Assembly: GCF_050003625.1 (NCBI RefSeq)
Contig: NC_134397.1
Span: forward strand, 194,019,063-194,083,062
From: Haematobia irritans
Lineage: Eukaryota; Arthropoda; Insecta; Diptera; Muscidae
Direction of reading: 5' to 3'
DNA: 64,000 bases
Shown: positions 22,035 to 33,882 of the stretch, piece after piece
How positions within the stretch are numbered: position 1 is the first letter of the stretch
Layout of the letters: each line of letters opens with the position of its first letter
Position numbers and translations under genes: made by a program
The notes under the pieces: generated by a model
What the model was told of the DNA's origin: nothing
The model's database searches: none
What the model saw: only the letters and a program-made list of their open reading frames with translations

Positions 22035-22352
22035 GACAAAGAGAGATGTTTATAAACAGATTTATTTCGGCAAATCGACCGACGATCATAAACCTTTTGT
22101 CGTAAGGTTGAGTGTAGTTCATGTTGGGTTGAGTGAATTACCCGAATTTATTCTGATAATTGGTTGATAGTTTTGCTGCAAATAGAGGATGCTGATGAGA
22201 AATGTGGTAATTCCGAAACAGGTGTACACCCATCTTGCAGTCTATAGGGCTTTGCCCAAATAAATTTGACAAGCATACTTTTCCTCTGTTGGTTAAGCTA
22301 CACTTGTAGTTTAGTCAATGCATGGTTTTAAGCTGAAATCAAAAACAACAAT
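22035..22352 (+). repeat. Module M copy (full length)
   Basis: All module boxes present in order, from GACAAAGAGAGATG to CAAAAACAACAATAATGAAA. A few point changes, including loss of the perfect AACCTT/AAGGTT hairpin (CCTTTTGTCGTAAGG). Confidence 0.9.
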
Positions 22353-24815
22353 AATGAAATAAAATTTTGACAAAATTTTCTATAGAAATAAAATATTTAC
22401 AAAATTTTCTATGGAAATAAAATTTTGAGAAAATTTTCTATAGTAATAAAATTTTGACAAAATTTTCTATAATAATAAAATTTTTACAAAATTGTTTATA
22501 AAAATAAAACTTTTACAAAATTTTCTGTAGAAATAAAATTTTAAGAAAATTTTATATAGAAATTAAATTTTGACAACATTTTCTATAGAAATAAAATTTT
22601 GAGAAAATTTTCTATAGTAATAAAGTTTTGGGATAATTTTCTATAGAAACAAAATTTTCAAAAAAAATGTTATAGAAATAAAATTTTGGCAAAATTTTCT
22701 ATAGAAATAACATTTTGACAAATTTTCCATAGAAATAAAATATTGAGGAAATTTAATATAGAAACCAATTTTGAGAAAATTTTCTATAGAAATACAATTT
22801 TGACAAAATTTTCTGTTGAAATTAAATTTTGACAAAATTTTCTATAAAATTAAAATTTTGAAAAAATTTTCTGTAAAAATAAAATTTTGAGAAAATTTTC
22901 TATAGCAATAACATTTGACAAAATTTTCTATAAAAATATAATTTTGACACAATTTTCTTTACAAAAAAATATTGACAAAATTTTCCATAGAAATAAAATG
23001 TTGACAAAATTCTCTATAGAAATAAAATTTTGACAAAATTTTCTATAGAAATGAAATTTTGACAAAATTTTCTATAAAAATAAAATTTTGCAAACAATTT
23101 CTATAGAAATAAAATTTTGGAAAATTTTCTATAGAAATAAAATTTTGCAAAAATTTTCTATAGAAACACAATCTTTAGAAAATTTTCTATAGAAATAAAA
23201 TTTTGACAAAATTATCTATAGAAATGAAATTTTGACAAAATTTTCTATAGAAATGAAATTTTGACAAAATTTTCTATAAAAATAAAATTTTGCAAACAAT
23301 TTTTATGGAAATAAAATTTTGGAAAATTTTCTATAGAAATAAAATTTTGCAAAAATTTTCTATAGAAATAAAATTTTGCAAAAATTTTCCATAGAAACAC
23401 AATATCTAGAAAATTTTCTACAGAAATAACATTTTGAGAAAATTTTCTATAGAAATAAAATTTTGAGAAAATTTTCTATAGAAATAACATTTTGACAAAT
23501 TTTCCATAGAAATAAAATATTGAGGAAATTTAATATAGAAACACAATTTTGAGAAAATTTTCTATAGAAATACAATTTTGACAAAATTTTCTGTTGAAAT
23601 TAAATTTTGACAAAATTTTCTATAAAATTAAAATTTTGAAAAAATTTTCTGTAAAAATAAAATTTTGAGAAAATTTTCTATAGCAATAACATTTGACAAA
23701 ATTTTCTATAGAAATATAATTTTGACACAATTTTCTTTACAAAAAAATATTGACAAAATTTTCCATAGAAATAAAATGTTGACAAAATTTTCTATAGAAA
23801 TAAAATTTTGACAAAATTTTCTATAGAAATGAAATTTTGACAAAATTTTCTATAAAAAAAAAATTTTGCAAACAATTTCTATAGAAATAAAATTTTGGAA
23901 AATTTTCTATAGAAATAAAATTTTGCAAAAATTTTCTATAGAAACACAATCTTTAGAAAATTTTCTACAGAAATAAAATTTTGAGAAAATTTTCTATAGA
24001 AATAAAATTTTGACAAAATTATCTATAGAAATGAAATTTTGACAAAATTTTCTATAGAAATGAAATTTTGACAAAATTTTCTATAAAAATAAAATTTTGC
24101 AAACAATTTTTATGGAAATAAAATTTTGGAAAATTTTCTATAGAAATAAAATTTTGCAAAAATTTTCTATAGAAATAAAATTTTGCAAAAATTTTCCATA
24201 GAAACACAATATCTAGAAAATTTTCTACAGAAATAACATTTTGAGAAAATTTTCTATAGAAATAAAATTTTGAGAAAATTTTCTATAGAAATAAAATTTT
24301 TACAAAATTAGCTATAGAAATGAAATTTTGACAAAATTTTCTATAGAAATGAAATTTTGAGAAAGTTTTCTATAAAAATAAAATTTTGCAAACAATTTCT
24401 ATAGAAATAAAATTTTGGAAAATTTTCTATAGAAATAAAATTTTGCAAAAATTTTCTATAGAAATAAAAGTTTGCAAAAATTTTCTATAGAAACACAATA
24501 TCTAGAAAATTTTATACAGAAATAAAATTTTGAGAAAATTTTCTATTGAAATAAAATTTTGAGAAAATTTTCTATAGAAATAAAATTTTGACAAAATTTT
24601 CTATAGAAATAAAATTTTCTAGAAAAATATAATTTTGACAAAATTTTCTATAAAAATAAAATTTTGACAAAATTTTCTATAAAAATAAAATTTTGAGAAA
24701 ATTTTCTATAGAAATAAAATTTTGACAAAATTTTCTATAGAAATAAAATTTTGAGAAAATTTTCTATAGAAACAAAATTTTGTGAAAATTTTCTTTTGAA
24801 ATAAAATTGTCGTAA
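22353..24815 (-). repeat. 29-bp minisatellite array (-) with ~780-bp duplication
   Basis: About 85 units. The order CATTTTGACAAATTTTCC, ATTGAGGAAATTTAATATAG, TTTTGCAAACAATTT, CACAATCTTTAGAAAA starts at 22711 and again at 23488 (777 bp apart). The offset becomes ~807 near 24100 through one extra unit. A third partial round follows at ~24380. Confidence 0.96.
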
Positions 24816-25957
24816 ATCACCAGAATTGTCGAAAATCGTGAGTGAGTATTTGTGAAGTCTCTTTCGCGCTCACACCTCCACTCTGCACGACGTCTTTGGA
24901 ACATGGCACAATAATTTGGAGCAATCATTTTTCCGCCTATCGACCTGAACGCCCTCTGAAATTTATCCCAAAAGACAAAATAGCATACGCTGTTGGTATT
25001 GAGCTCCAAAATACACGTGTTTATATATTCCATTCTATGTTTTTCCTGATTGCTTCTTTCAATTATTTTGCGAATACTTTTTGCAGCATTCAAAAACATT
25101 ACACTCCGCAATGACCACATGCGTTGATGTTTTTTTTTTTTTGTCGTACAAGATAATGCCATTAGTCTGTTTTTATTTTTTAGGATTGTTAGTCTATAGC
25201 CTTTTCCATTAATTCAGAGAAACTAATCTAATGACCATACATGAAACACATTTCTCTTCATTACGACATATTTTCCAATATCCTGCCTCTAAAATGCATG
25301 CCTCCATGCATTTTCCAATCAGAAACATTGTTGAAAAACTCATTAAAGAATCTTGGTTGATGTAGCTTCTCCATTGCAAAATAATTTAAAACTCATTTAA
25401 CTCTTGCTTCAAAGTGTTGCTCTACTTAATTATCCTTGTCAGTGAAACTACACTTGGTTCGGAGGGAGGGTAAATAGAGTTTGACGTTTAATTTAGTTTT
25501 CTAAAAATTCATTGCATTTTTCCCATGCTCGAAAGAAAGAAAAAACTATGCTAGTCCAAAGTTGTTTGGACTTAATAAAAATGCAAAATAAAAAAAATTT
25601 AGAACAGAGCTAATTAAGTCTTTATTTTCTAATTTTCAAAAGCTTTATGAATATAGAATGTAAAAACAAAAAAAAATCATAATATACGCAAAACGGATTG
25701 AAGTTGGCTTTATGGCAAAGAATAAATACAATTGTTGGATTATATGATATTTGGACACTGTGGTTTCTGAACGCCTTGTTATCAATATACAGGTAGGGGG
25801 ATATATTTTGCAACCGACTTCAGCTTATTATTATAATTTCTTAACCACAGTTCAGTTTATTGTCTACAAACTTACAAAGGCATCTGTTGCAAAACTAGAG
25901 TTATTTGTGATGAAATTCAAGCGTATTAGTGCACAGAAAAAAATATAACAAAAATAT
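24816..25957. other. Single-copy spacer, no gene recognised
   Basis: The less AT-rich block at 24840-25110 supports overlapping open frames on both strands (90 and 132 codons). Neither shows a recognisable domain, and the longer one runs into the array. The remainder is AT-rich unique DNA. Confidence 0.5.
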
Positions 25958-26545
25958 TTTTTTTTTTGTATTATTATTTTATTCAAGAATTCAACTTTAA
26001 TACAATACAAGTCTGTCCCGCGCCATAAGGCATTAATTGGACTAGTTGGCCAATTATTTATACAATATTAAAAACAAAAATTATACGTATTTAAAAGGTT
26101 CATTCATATATGGTTTAATATTTGTTTCAAATTACAATATTATAAATATTACAATTATAGCAGAAGCGATTCAAAGCTATTGCAAAGATAGTATTTGCTC
26201 ATTTCCTTAAATCTCGATATACGTTGAATGGATTTCAATTCGAGTGGAATATTATTGTAAGTTAAGCCACCTATATAATCAATCCGTTGCTTTGTTTTTT
26301 CGAATCTACACCTGGGCAAACGCAAATTCATTCTATTCCTTGTATTAAAATTTGTTTGATTCGTATAGAACTTTATTGTATGGTAACCAATGTTGTAATT
26401 ACACTTGAAAACATACTTTAAAATATTATATTTATATAAACCATTGATTGGTAAAATATTTTTTGCAAACTCTTCAAATAGCGACAAGGTTGAGAAATTT
26501 GGATTTCGAATTAAAATCTTGATTGAAGTTGAAAAAGTTTTCGAT
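25958..26545 (-). pseudogene. 3' end of a non-LTR retrotransposon (5' truncated)
   Basis: On the minus strand, reading from ~26545, the frame SKTFSTSIKILIRNPNFST continues into LPINGLYKYNILKYVFK. It then has NTRNRMNLRLPRCR, RIDYIGGLTYNNIPLELK and ISRFKEMSKYYL, stopping at 26155. This order (ILPI.ELYKYN, N.TR…LP…R, S..Y.G…WN.LP.EL, FK..YK) is the C-terminal tail seen after the reverse transcriptase domain in CR1/Jockey-like non-LTR elements; that comparison is from memory. A ~200-bp 3' untranslated region ends in an A-run at ~25960-25975. No RT catalytic motif is present, so the copy is 5' truncated. Confidence 0.65.
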
Positions 26546-26673
26546 TAATAAATTAATTGATACAATTAACTCTTAATCAAGATAGAAACATTAAAAATTT
26601 TTTAAATATTCAATTAAAGAATTAATAGATGCAATAAAATTTTAAATGAAACTCGTAAGAGTAGGTCAATTAA
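26546..26673. repeat. AT-rich family D-like sequence (AATTGATTAATT motifs)
   Basis: Dense ATTAATTGAT/ATTAAAGAATTAATAG motifs resembling 28630-28790 and 31385-31685. Boundaries are uncertain. Confidence 0.45.
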
Positions 26674-27371
26674 AAACAAGTATATACGGCTTTAAGTTCG
26701 GCCACGCCGAATCTTATGTACCCACCACCATGGATTGAGTAGAAAATTCTACTAAAGACTGCCACTAAAATCGAATTACGTGGGTTGTGGTAAACCTTGG
26801 CGATAGCAAGGTATAAATTTAGCACATATACGTCAACGGGATCGGGTGAATTTTGCCTCTCCTAGAGGCTCCGTAAGTCAAATCAGGGGATCGGTTTCTA
26901 TGGGGGCTATATATAATTATGGACCGATATGGACCAATTTTTGCACGATGATTTTAGGCCTTAGATTAACACCACGTACCAAATTTCAACCGGATCGGGT
27001 GAAATTTGACTCTCCCAGAGGCTCCGCAAGTCATATCAGGGGATCGACTTATATGGCGGCTATATATAATTATGGATCGATCTGGACCATCTTTTGCTCG
27101 ATTATTACATGCCATAGATAAACAACATATACTCGTACCAAATTTCAACCGGATCGGATGAAATTTGCCTTTCCTAAAGGCTCCGCTAGTCAAATCGGGG
27201 GATCGGTTTATATGGGGACTATATATAATTATTATCGATATGGATCAATTTTTGCACGATGGTTGGAGGCCTTAGATTAACATCACGTACCAAATTTCAA
27301 CCGGATCGGATGAAATTTGCCCCTCCTAAAGGCTCCGGAAGTTAAATCTGGGGGTTTATATGGGGGCTATA
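26674..27371 (-). mobile_element. Family B Helentron-like element, 3' portion
   Basis: The minus-strand 3' end AAACAAGTATATACGGC, hairpin TTCGGCCACGCCGAA and arm GTACCCACCACCATGG are followed by ~4 internal units. These carry CCAAATTTCAACCGGATCGG and TATGGGGGCTATATATAATT. The element is cut at a TA by a DD41D mariner, and its 5' end is not found beyond it. Confidence 0.8.
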
Positions 27372-28304
27372 AAGGGTGATTCTTTTGAGGTTAGGATTTT
27401 CATGCATTAGTATTTGACAGATCACGTGGGATTTCAGACATGGTGTCAAAGAGAAAGATGCTCAGTATGCTTTGACATTTCATCATGAATAGACTTACTA
27501 ACGAGCAACGCTTGCAAATCATTGAATTTTATTACCAAAATCAGTGGCAGAAAATCCGCTTTTTTATCGACAAATTTTGTTCAGCGATGAGGCTCATTTC
27601 TGGTTGAATGGCTACGTAAATAAGCAAAATTGCCGCATTTGGAGTGAAGAGCAACCAGAAGCCGTTCAAGAACTGCCCATGCATCCCGAAAAATGCACTG
27701 TTTGGTTTGGTTTGTACGCTGGTGGAATCATTGGACCGTATTTTTTCAAAGATGCTGTTGGACGCAACGTTACGGTGAATGGCGATCGCTATCGTTCGAT
27801 GCTAACAAACTTTTTGTTGCCAAAAATGGAAGAACTGAACTTGGTTGACATGTGGTTTCAACAAGATGGCGCTACATGCCACACAGCTCGCGATTCTATG
27901 GCCATTTTGAGGGAAAACTTCGGAGAACAATTCATCTCAAGAAATGGACCGGTAAGTTGGCCACCAAGATCATGCGATTTGACGCCTTTAGACTATTTTT
28001 TGTGGGGCTACGGCAAGTCTAAAGTCTACAGAAATAAGCCAGCAACTATTCCAGCTTTGGAAGACAACATTTCCGAAGAAATTCGGGCTATTCCGGCCGA
28101 AATGCTCGAAAAAGTTGCCCAAAATTGGACTTTCCGAATGGACCACCTAAGACGCAGCCGCGGTCAACATTTAAATGAAATTATCTTCAAAAAGTAAATG
28201 TCATGGACCAATCTAACGTTTCAAATAAAGAACCGATGAGATTTTGCAAATTTTATGCGTTTTTTTTTAAAAAAAAGTTATCAAGCTCTTAACAAATCAC
28301 CCTT
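27372..28304 (+). mobile_element. DD41D mariner (rosa-type), internally deleted copy 1
   Basis: Inverted ends AAGGGTGATTC…AGGTTAGG and, at the right, the inward-reading AAGGGTGATTTGTTAAGAGC, flanked by TA (27370-27371 and 28305-28306). The 933-bp length is ~300-400 bp short of a full element. The missing part falls between the start codon region and the catalytic core. Confidence 0.9.
27485..28197 (+). pseudogene. DD41D mariner transposase, N-terminal deletion with frameshift
   Basis: The original ATG is at 27485 and reads MNRLTNEQRLQIIEFYYQNQ. A deletion after that joins out of frame to the catalytic domain, which is open only from ~27544. The core keeps FSDEAHFWLNG (first Asp), FQQDGATCHTA (second Asp codon 27865-27867) and WPPRSCDLTPLDYFLWG. 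With 41 residues between the second and last Asp, it fits the DD41D (rosa) group. The helix-turn-helix DNA-binding region is gone, so this copy cannot make a working transposase. Confidence 0.9.
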
Positions 28305-28371
28305 TACTTGTTAAATTTTTAATTGAACATTTATTTCAAATAATAAATTTTTAGTCAAACTAACAACACTA

Positions 28372-28592
28372 ACCCCCATTTTCAGGAAGCTCCGTTAGTG
28401 CTACGTTAGCTAACGAAGTTTTAAACCATACTATGGACATGTCTGTCATCTTGTCTATATATTCCATATGCCAGTTAGGAACTTAACTGCAAAAAAAAAA
28501 ATCTGTTAAAGTTAACCGGTGAAAAGATATTTCCATTTTTCTTTTTGTTGACTGGCAGTTAAAGCCTAACTGAGCTACATGAAAATGGCCGT
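28372..28592. mobile_element. MITE F, copy 2
   Basis: Same ends (AACCCCCATTTTCAGGAAGC, and AGCTACATGAAAATGGCCGT inverted) and length as 17371-17590, with roughly 80 percent identity by eye. Confidence 0.8.
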
Positions 28593-28599
28593 AAGTCGG

Positions 28600-28795
28600 T
28601 TAAGAAAGTAAATGAAAATAGTTAATTTAAAAATTTCAAAAGAAATCAATTAATTTTTTGATCAAGTATTTGTTTAAAGTCCATTTAAAATTGTGATTGA
28701 TACTAACATTTTCGTAATTGAAGACATTTCAATTAAAAAAATTAATTGGATCAATTAAGTTTGTGATTAAATAAGAAAAAAAAATGTTTGTGTGT
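28600..28795 (-). repeat. AT-rich family D repeat
   Basis: ATCAAGTATTTGTTTAAAGT, CCATTTAAAATTGTGATTG and AATTGGATCAATTAAGTTTG are reverse-complement matches to 31400-31510. A low-complexity mobile repeat of unknown class. Confidence 0.6.
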
Positions 28796-29147
28796 AGCTA
28801 CGGTAATAATTCTCTTTAAATATTACATTCATTCTCTTTCTTTGAATGTGATTCTCTTTAAATATCACATTCAAAGAAAATGTGAAAAGACCAAAACTTT
28901 AATGGCTATGCAGCTATTGAAATAAGTCAATATGAGCATACACTTAGGACTCATATTTCTCTCATGTAGACATTCCTAAAGCAGATATTGCTACATTATA
29001 TCTGTGACCTCTGATGGTGGTGTTGGCTTTTGCCAATGTTTCGAACCCAGTTGTTCTTCATTATTGCTGCAGCATGACTTTGATAAATATTTGAGTTGTT
29101 TCTATTTTGTTCCATTACTCACTATTCGCTGTCGCTGTTCGTTAATT
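28796..29147. other. Single-copy spacer
   Basis: Contains a local inverted/direct repeat of TCTCTTTAAATATCACATTC (two copies, 28811-28868). No gene seen. Confidence 0.5.
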
Positions 29148-30828
29148 ATACCCTGCTCCACACTGTGGAACAGGGTATTATAAGTTAGTGCATATGTTTG
29201 CAACACCCAGAAGGAGACGAGATAGACACATGGTGTCTTTGGCAAAAATGCTCAGGGTGGACTCCTGAGTCGATATAGCCATGTCCGTCTGTCCGTCTGT
29301 CCGTCTGTCCGTCTGTCCGTGAACACATTTTTGTAATCAAAGTCTAGGTCGTAGTTTTAGTCCAATCGACTTTAAATTTGGCACAAGTATGTGTTTTGGC
29401 TCAGAATAGATACCTATTGATTTTGGAAGAAATCGGTTCAGATTTAGATATAGCTCCCATATATATCTTTCGCCCGATATGGACTAATACGGTCCCAGAA
29501 GCCAGAGTTTTACCCCAATTTGGGTGAAATTTTGCACTAGGAGTTCAATTAGTAGTGTAGTCTAGTGTGCCAAATTTTATTGAAATCGGTTCAGATTTAG
29601 ATATAGCTCCCATATATATCGTTCGCCCGATTTACACTCATATGACCACAGAGGCCAATTTTTCGCTCCGATTTAGTTGAAATTTTGCACAGGGAGTAGA
29701 ATTAGCATCATAGCTATGCATGCCAAATTTGGTTGAAATCGGTTCAGATTTAGATATAGCTCCCATATATAGCTTTCGCCCGATTTACACTCATATGACC
29801 ACAGAGGCCAATTTTTTGCTCCGATTTAGCTGAAATTTTGCACAGCGAGTAGAATTAGCATTGTAGCTATGCGTGCCAAATTTGGTTGAAATCGGTTCAG
29901 ATTTAGATATATCTCCCATATATAGCTTTCGCCCGATTTACACTCATATGACCACAGAGGTCAATTTTTTGCTCCGATTTAGTTTAAATTTTGCACAGGG
30001 AGTAGAATTAGCATTGTTGCTATGCGCGCCAAATTTGATTGAAATCGGTTCAGATTTAGATATAGCTCCCATATATAGATTTCGCCCGATTTACACTCAT
30101 ATGACCACAGAGGCCAATTTGTTGCTCTGATTTAGTTGAAATTTTGCACAGGGAGTAGAATTAGCATTGTAGCTATGCGTGCAAAATTTGGTTGAAATCG
30201 GTTCAGATTTAGATATATATCCCATATATAGCTTTCGCCCGATTTACACTCATATGACCACAGAGGCCAATTTTTTGCTCCGATTTAGTTGAAATTTTGC
30301 ACAGGGAGTAGAATTAGCATTGTAGCTATGCGTGCCAATTTTGGTTGAAATCGGTTCAGATTTAGATATAGATCCCATATATATGTTTTTCTGATTTCGA
30401 CAAAAATGGTCAAAATACCAACATTTCCCTTGTAAAATCGCCACTGCTTAGTCGAAAAGCTGTTAAAATTACTTTAATTTTCCTAAACTTCTATTACATA
30501 TATATTGAGCGATAAATCATAAATAAATTTTTGCAAAGTTTCCTTAAAATTGTTTCAGATTTAAATTTATCCCATATTTTTTTACTAACATTGTGTTCCA
30601 CCTTAAGGCTTTAGCCGACTTAAATTTTGAGTCTATAGATTTTGTAGAAGTCTATCAAATTCTGTCCAGATCGAGTGATAGTTAAATGTATGTATTTGGA
30701 CAAACCTTTATATATAGCACCCAACACATTTGACGTAATGTGATATGGTATCGAAAATTTAGATCTACAAAGTGGTGCAGGGTATAATATAGTCGGCCCC
30801 GCCCGACTTTAGACTTTCTTACTTGTTT
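29148..30828 (+). mobile_element. Family A Helentron-like element (complete, ~1.68 kb)
   Basis: The 5' hairpin ATACCCTGCTCCACACTG…CAGGGTAT is followed by a GTCCGTCT tandem run (29284-29320). Seven or so internal units of ~153 bp follow, several of the subtype TTTACACTCATATGACCAC. The end has the arm GTGGTGCAGGGTAT, hairpin AGTCGGCCCCGCCCGACT and tail ACTTGTTT. Confidence 0.85.
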
Positions 30829-31384
30829 CAATTGAATTATGGATGCTCATGGACATGCACACAACGATGATAAAGCCCAGGCGCACATATACAAACCAAG
30901 GTATTATGGATGGAGGCACTTTAAACACCCTCCCGCCATTCCTTCGCATATCAAGGAGACACAACTAAAAGATTAAGGTGACAACAATGACTGGCTAGGA
31001 GGAGGACAATGCTTGAGAACAGAATGCCATTAAAAACATTCTAAGAGGAAAATTAAATTTAAACGTTTTTCCCTCCATCCATTCTCTATATATTTTTCCA
31101 TTTAAGACCTTCATAGTTTATATTAAAATTTAATTTATGAATGTGAAAAGACAACAAAAAAAACGTAAATGGGGGGATATTATGAAATTTAGGAAAAGTT
31201 TTTCCACTTAAGAAAAAAAAGAGAACCGTGGAGGATAAAATAATGCCGTTGGAAGAAGCGATCCATTGAGGTTTATAGACAAGAGTCTAAAAGAGATATA
31301 ATCACCCGGCAAACAAAGCGTAAACAAAAAATTAATATAATTAATTAATATTTGAAGAGTATAATGTTCTTTTTGGGCGGTGAT
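30829..31384. other. Single-copy spacer, no gene recognised
   Basis: No family resemblance in either strand; A-rich at 31150-31220. Confidence 0.5.
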
Positions 31385-31685
31385 CAAGCACACAAAAATA
31401 ATTTTTCTGATTCAATCACGAAATTAATTTATTTTTTAATTGAAATTTTCTCAATCAAGAAAGTGATATCAATCACAGTTTTAAATGGACATTAAACAAA
31501 TACTTGATTAAAAATTTAATTGATGTCATTAGCAAACTTCAATTAATTTTTTAATTGATTCTATTAAAAAATTTAATTGGTGTTGATTGCAAAACTCAAT
31601 TAATTTTTTCATTAAACAAATACTTGATTAAAAATTTAATTGATGTCATTAGCAAATTTCAATTAATTTTTTAATTGATTGAAAA
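31385..31685 (+). repeat. AT-rich family D repeat with 120-bp tandem duplication
   Basis: TTTTCTGATTCAATCACG start (also seen at 59150), then ATTAAACAAATACTTGATT at 31491 and again at 31611. The 120-bp unit ends in TCAATTAATTTTTTAATTGA. Confidence 0.75.
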
Positions 31686-32910
31686 TTAGTGCATATGTTT
31701 GTAACACCCAGAAGGAGACGAGATAGACACATGATGTTTTTGGCAATAATGCTCAGGGTGGGTCCCTGATTCAATATAACCATGTCCGTCTGTCCGTCCG
31801 TCCATCTGTCCGTCCGTCCGTCTGTCTGTGAACACATTTTTGTGATCAAAGGCTAGGTCGCAATTTAAGTCCAATCGCCTTCAAATTTGGCACATGTTCT
31901 TAATTTGGGTCAGAATAGAACCCTATTGATTTTGGAAGAAATCGGTTCAGATTTAGATATAGCTCCCATATATATCTTTCGCCCGATATGCACTAATATG
32001 GACCCAGCAGCCAGAGTTTTGTACCGACCTGCTTGAAATTTTGCACAAACATAACACTTAGTCGTATAGTCAAGTGTGCAAAATTTGATTGAAATCGGTT
32101 CAGATTTAGATATAGCTCCCATATATATCTTTCGCCCGGTATGGACTTATATGACCCCAGAAGCCAGATTTTTGGTCGAATTTGGTTGAAATTTTGCACT
32201 AGGAGTACGATTAGTCAAGTGTGCAAAATTTTATTGAAATCGGTTCAGATTTAGATATAGCTCTCATATATATCTTTCGCCCGATATGGACTAATATGGT
32301 CCTGCAAGCCAGAGTTTTGGCCCAATTTGGTTGAAATTTTGCACAGGGAGTAGATTTAGCATTGTAGCTATGCGTGCCAAATTTGATTGAAATCGATTCA
32401 GATTTAGATATAGCTCCCATATATATCTTTCGCCCGATATGCACTTATATGGACCCAGAAGCCAGAGTTTTATCCCGATTAGCTTGAAATTTTGCACAAG
32501 GAGTACAATTGGTAGTATAGTTATGTGTGCAAAATTTGATTGAAATCGGCTCAGATTTAGATATAGCTCCCATATATATCTTTCGCCCGATATGGACTTA
32601 TATGGCCCCAGAAGGCAGAGTTTTGTCCAAATTTGGTTGAAATTTTGCACAGGGAGTAGAATTAGCATTGTAGCTATGCGTGCCAAATTTGGTTGAAATC
32701 GGTTCAGATTTAGATATAGCTCCCATATATATGTTTTTCTGATTTCGACAAAAATGGTCAAAATATTTTGCTTGTTAAATTGCCACTGCTTAGTCAAAAT
32801 GACTCTAATTTTCCTAAACTTCTAATACATATATATCGAGCGATAAATCATAAATAAACTTTCGTGAAGTTTCCTTAAAATTGCTTCAGATTTAATTGCT
32901 TCCCATATTT
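31686..32910 (+). mobile_element. Family A element, both ends missing
   Basis: Starts inside the leader (TTAGTGCATATGTTTGTAAC) and has about six 153-155-bp units. It stops at CCCATATTTTTTT, where another family A element begins. Confidence 0.85.
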
Positions 32911-32947
32911 TTTTATACCCTGCGCCACACTGTGGAACAGGGTATTA

Positions 32948-33882
32948 AAGGGTGATTCTTTTGCGGTTAGGATTTTCATGCATTAGTATTTGACAGATCA
33001 CGTGGGATTTCAGACATGGTGTCAAAGAGAAAGATGCTCAGTATGCTTTGACATTTCATCATGAATAGACTTACTAACGAGCCACAACGTCGAATTTTCA
33101 GTGAATGGGCCCTAGAAAAGTTGGCAGAAAATCCGCTTTTTTATCGACAAATTTTGTTCAGCGATGAGGCTCATTTCTGGTTGAATGGCTACGTAAATAA
33201 GCAAAATTGCCGCATTTGGAGTGAAGAGCAACCAGAAGCCGTTCAAGAACTGCCCCTGCATCCCGAAAAATGCACTGTTTGGTGTGGTTTGTACGCTGGT
33301 GGAATCATTGGACCGTATTTTTTCAAAGATGCTGTTGGACGCAACGTTACGGTGAATGGCGATCGCTATCGTTCGATGCTAACAAACTTTTTGTTGCCAA
33401 AAATGGAAGAACTGAACTTGGTTGACATGTGGTTTCAACAAAATGGCGCTACATGCCACACAGCTCGCGATTCTATGGCCATTTTGAGGGAAAACTTCGG
33501 AGAACAATTCATCTCAAGAAATGGACCGGTAAGTTGGCCACCAAGATCATGCGATTTGACGCCTTTAGACTATTTTTTGTGGGGCTACGTCAAGTCTAAA
33601 GTCTACAGAAATAAGCCAGCAACTATTCCAGCTTTGGAAGACAACATTTCCGAAGAAATTCGGGCTATTCCGGCCGAAATGCTCGAAAAAGTTGCCCAAA
33701 ATTGGACTTTCCGAATGGACCACCTAAGACGCAGCCGCGGTCAACATTTAAATGAAATTATCTTCAAAAAGTAAATGTCATGGACCAATCTAACGTTTCA
33801 AATAAAGAACCGATGAGATTTTGCAAATTTTATGCGTTTTTTTTAAAAAAAAAAGTTATCAAGCTCTTAACAAATCACCCTT
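32948..33882 (+). mobile_element. DD41D mariner, internally deleted copy 2
   Basis: Same ends as 27372-28304, with TA on both sides (32946-32947 and 33883-33884). It is 935 bp long, with an internal deletion at a different place from copy 1. Confidence 0.93.
33061..33774 (+). pseudogene. DD41D mariner transposase with in-frame deletion and Asp-to-Asn change
   Basis: An open 237-codon frame from the original ATG. After MNRLTNE the deletion joins in frame to PQRRIFSEWALEKL, so the frame survives but the helix-turn-helix region is lost. First catalytic Asp is residue 35 (FSDEAHF). The second, Asp in copy 1, is Asn at residue 128 (FQQNGATCH, codon AAT at 33442-33444). The last motif PRSCDLTPLDYF is intact. 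Apart from this and two or three other substitutions (for example WCGLYAGG versus WFGLYAGG) it matches copy 1. Loss of a metal-binding Asp should abolish catalysis. Whether it is expressed is unknown. Confidence 0.92.

Noticed and set aside
11614..24000. Many 60-120-codon open frames with SKFYFY, CQNFISIENF and VKILFL motifs
   Set aside because: They are the 29-bp repeat read in successive frames (87 bp = 29 codons). They occur wherever the array is and vary only with the DNA repeat, so they are not genes.
24764..25162. 132-codon open frame on the minus strand
   Set aside because: It runs into the 29-bp array at its C-terminus and into a poly-T-derived lysine run at its N-terminus, and shows no recognisable domain.
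31910..32797. Open frames with repeated YKSISGERYIWELYLNLNRF or MGAISKSEPISIKFGTH
   Set aside because: These come from the ~153-bp internal units of family A elements, read through in two frames. The units are non-coding and vary freely.
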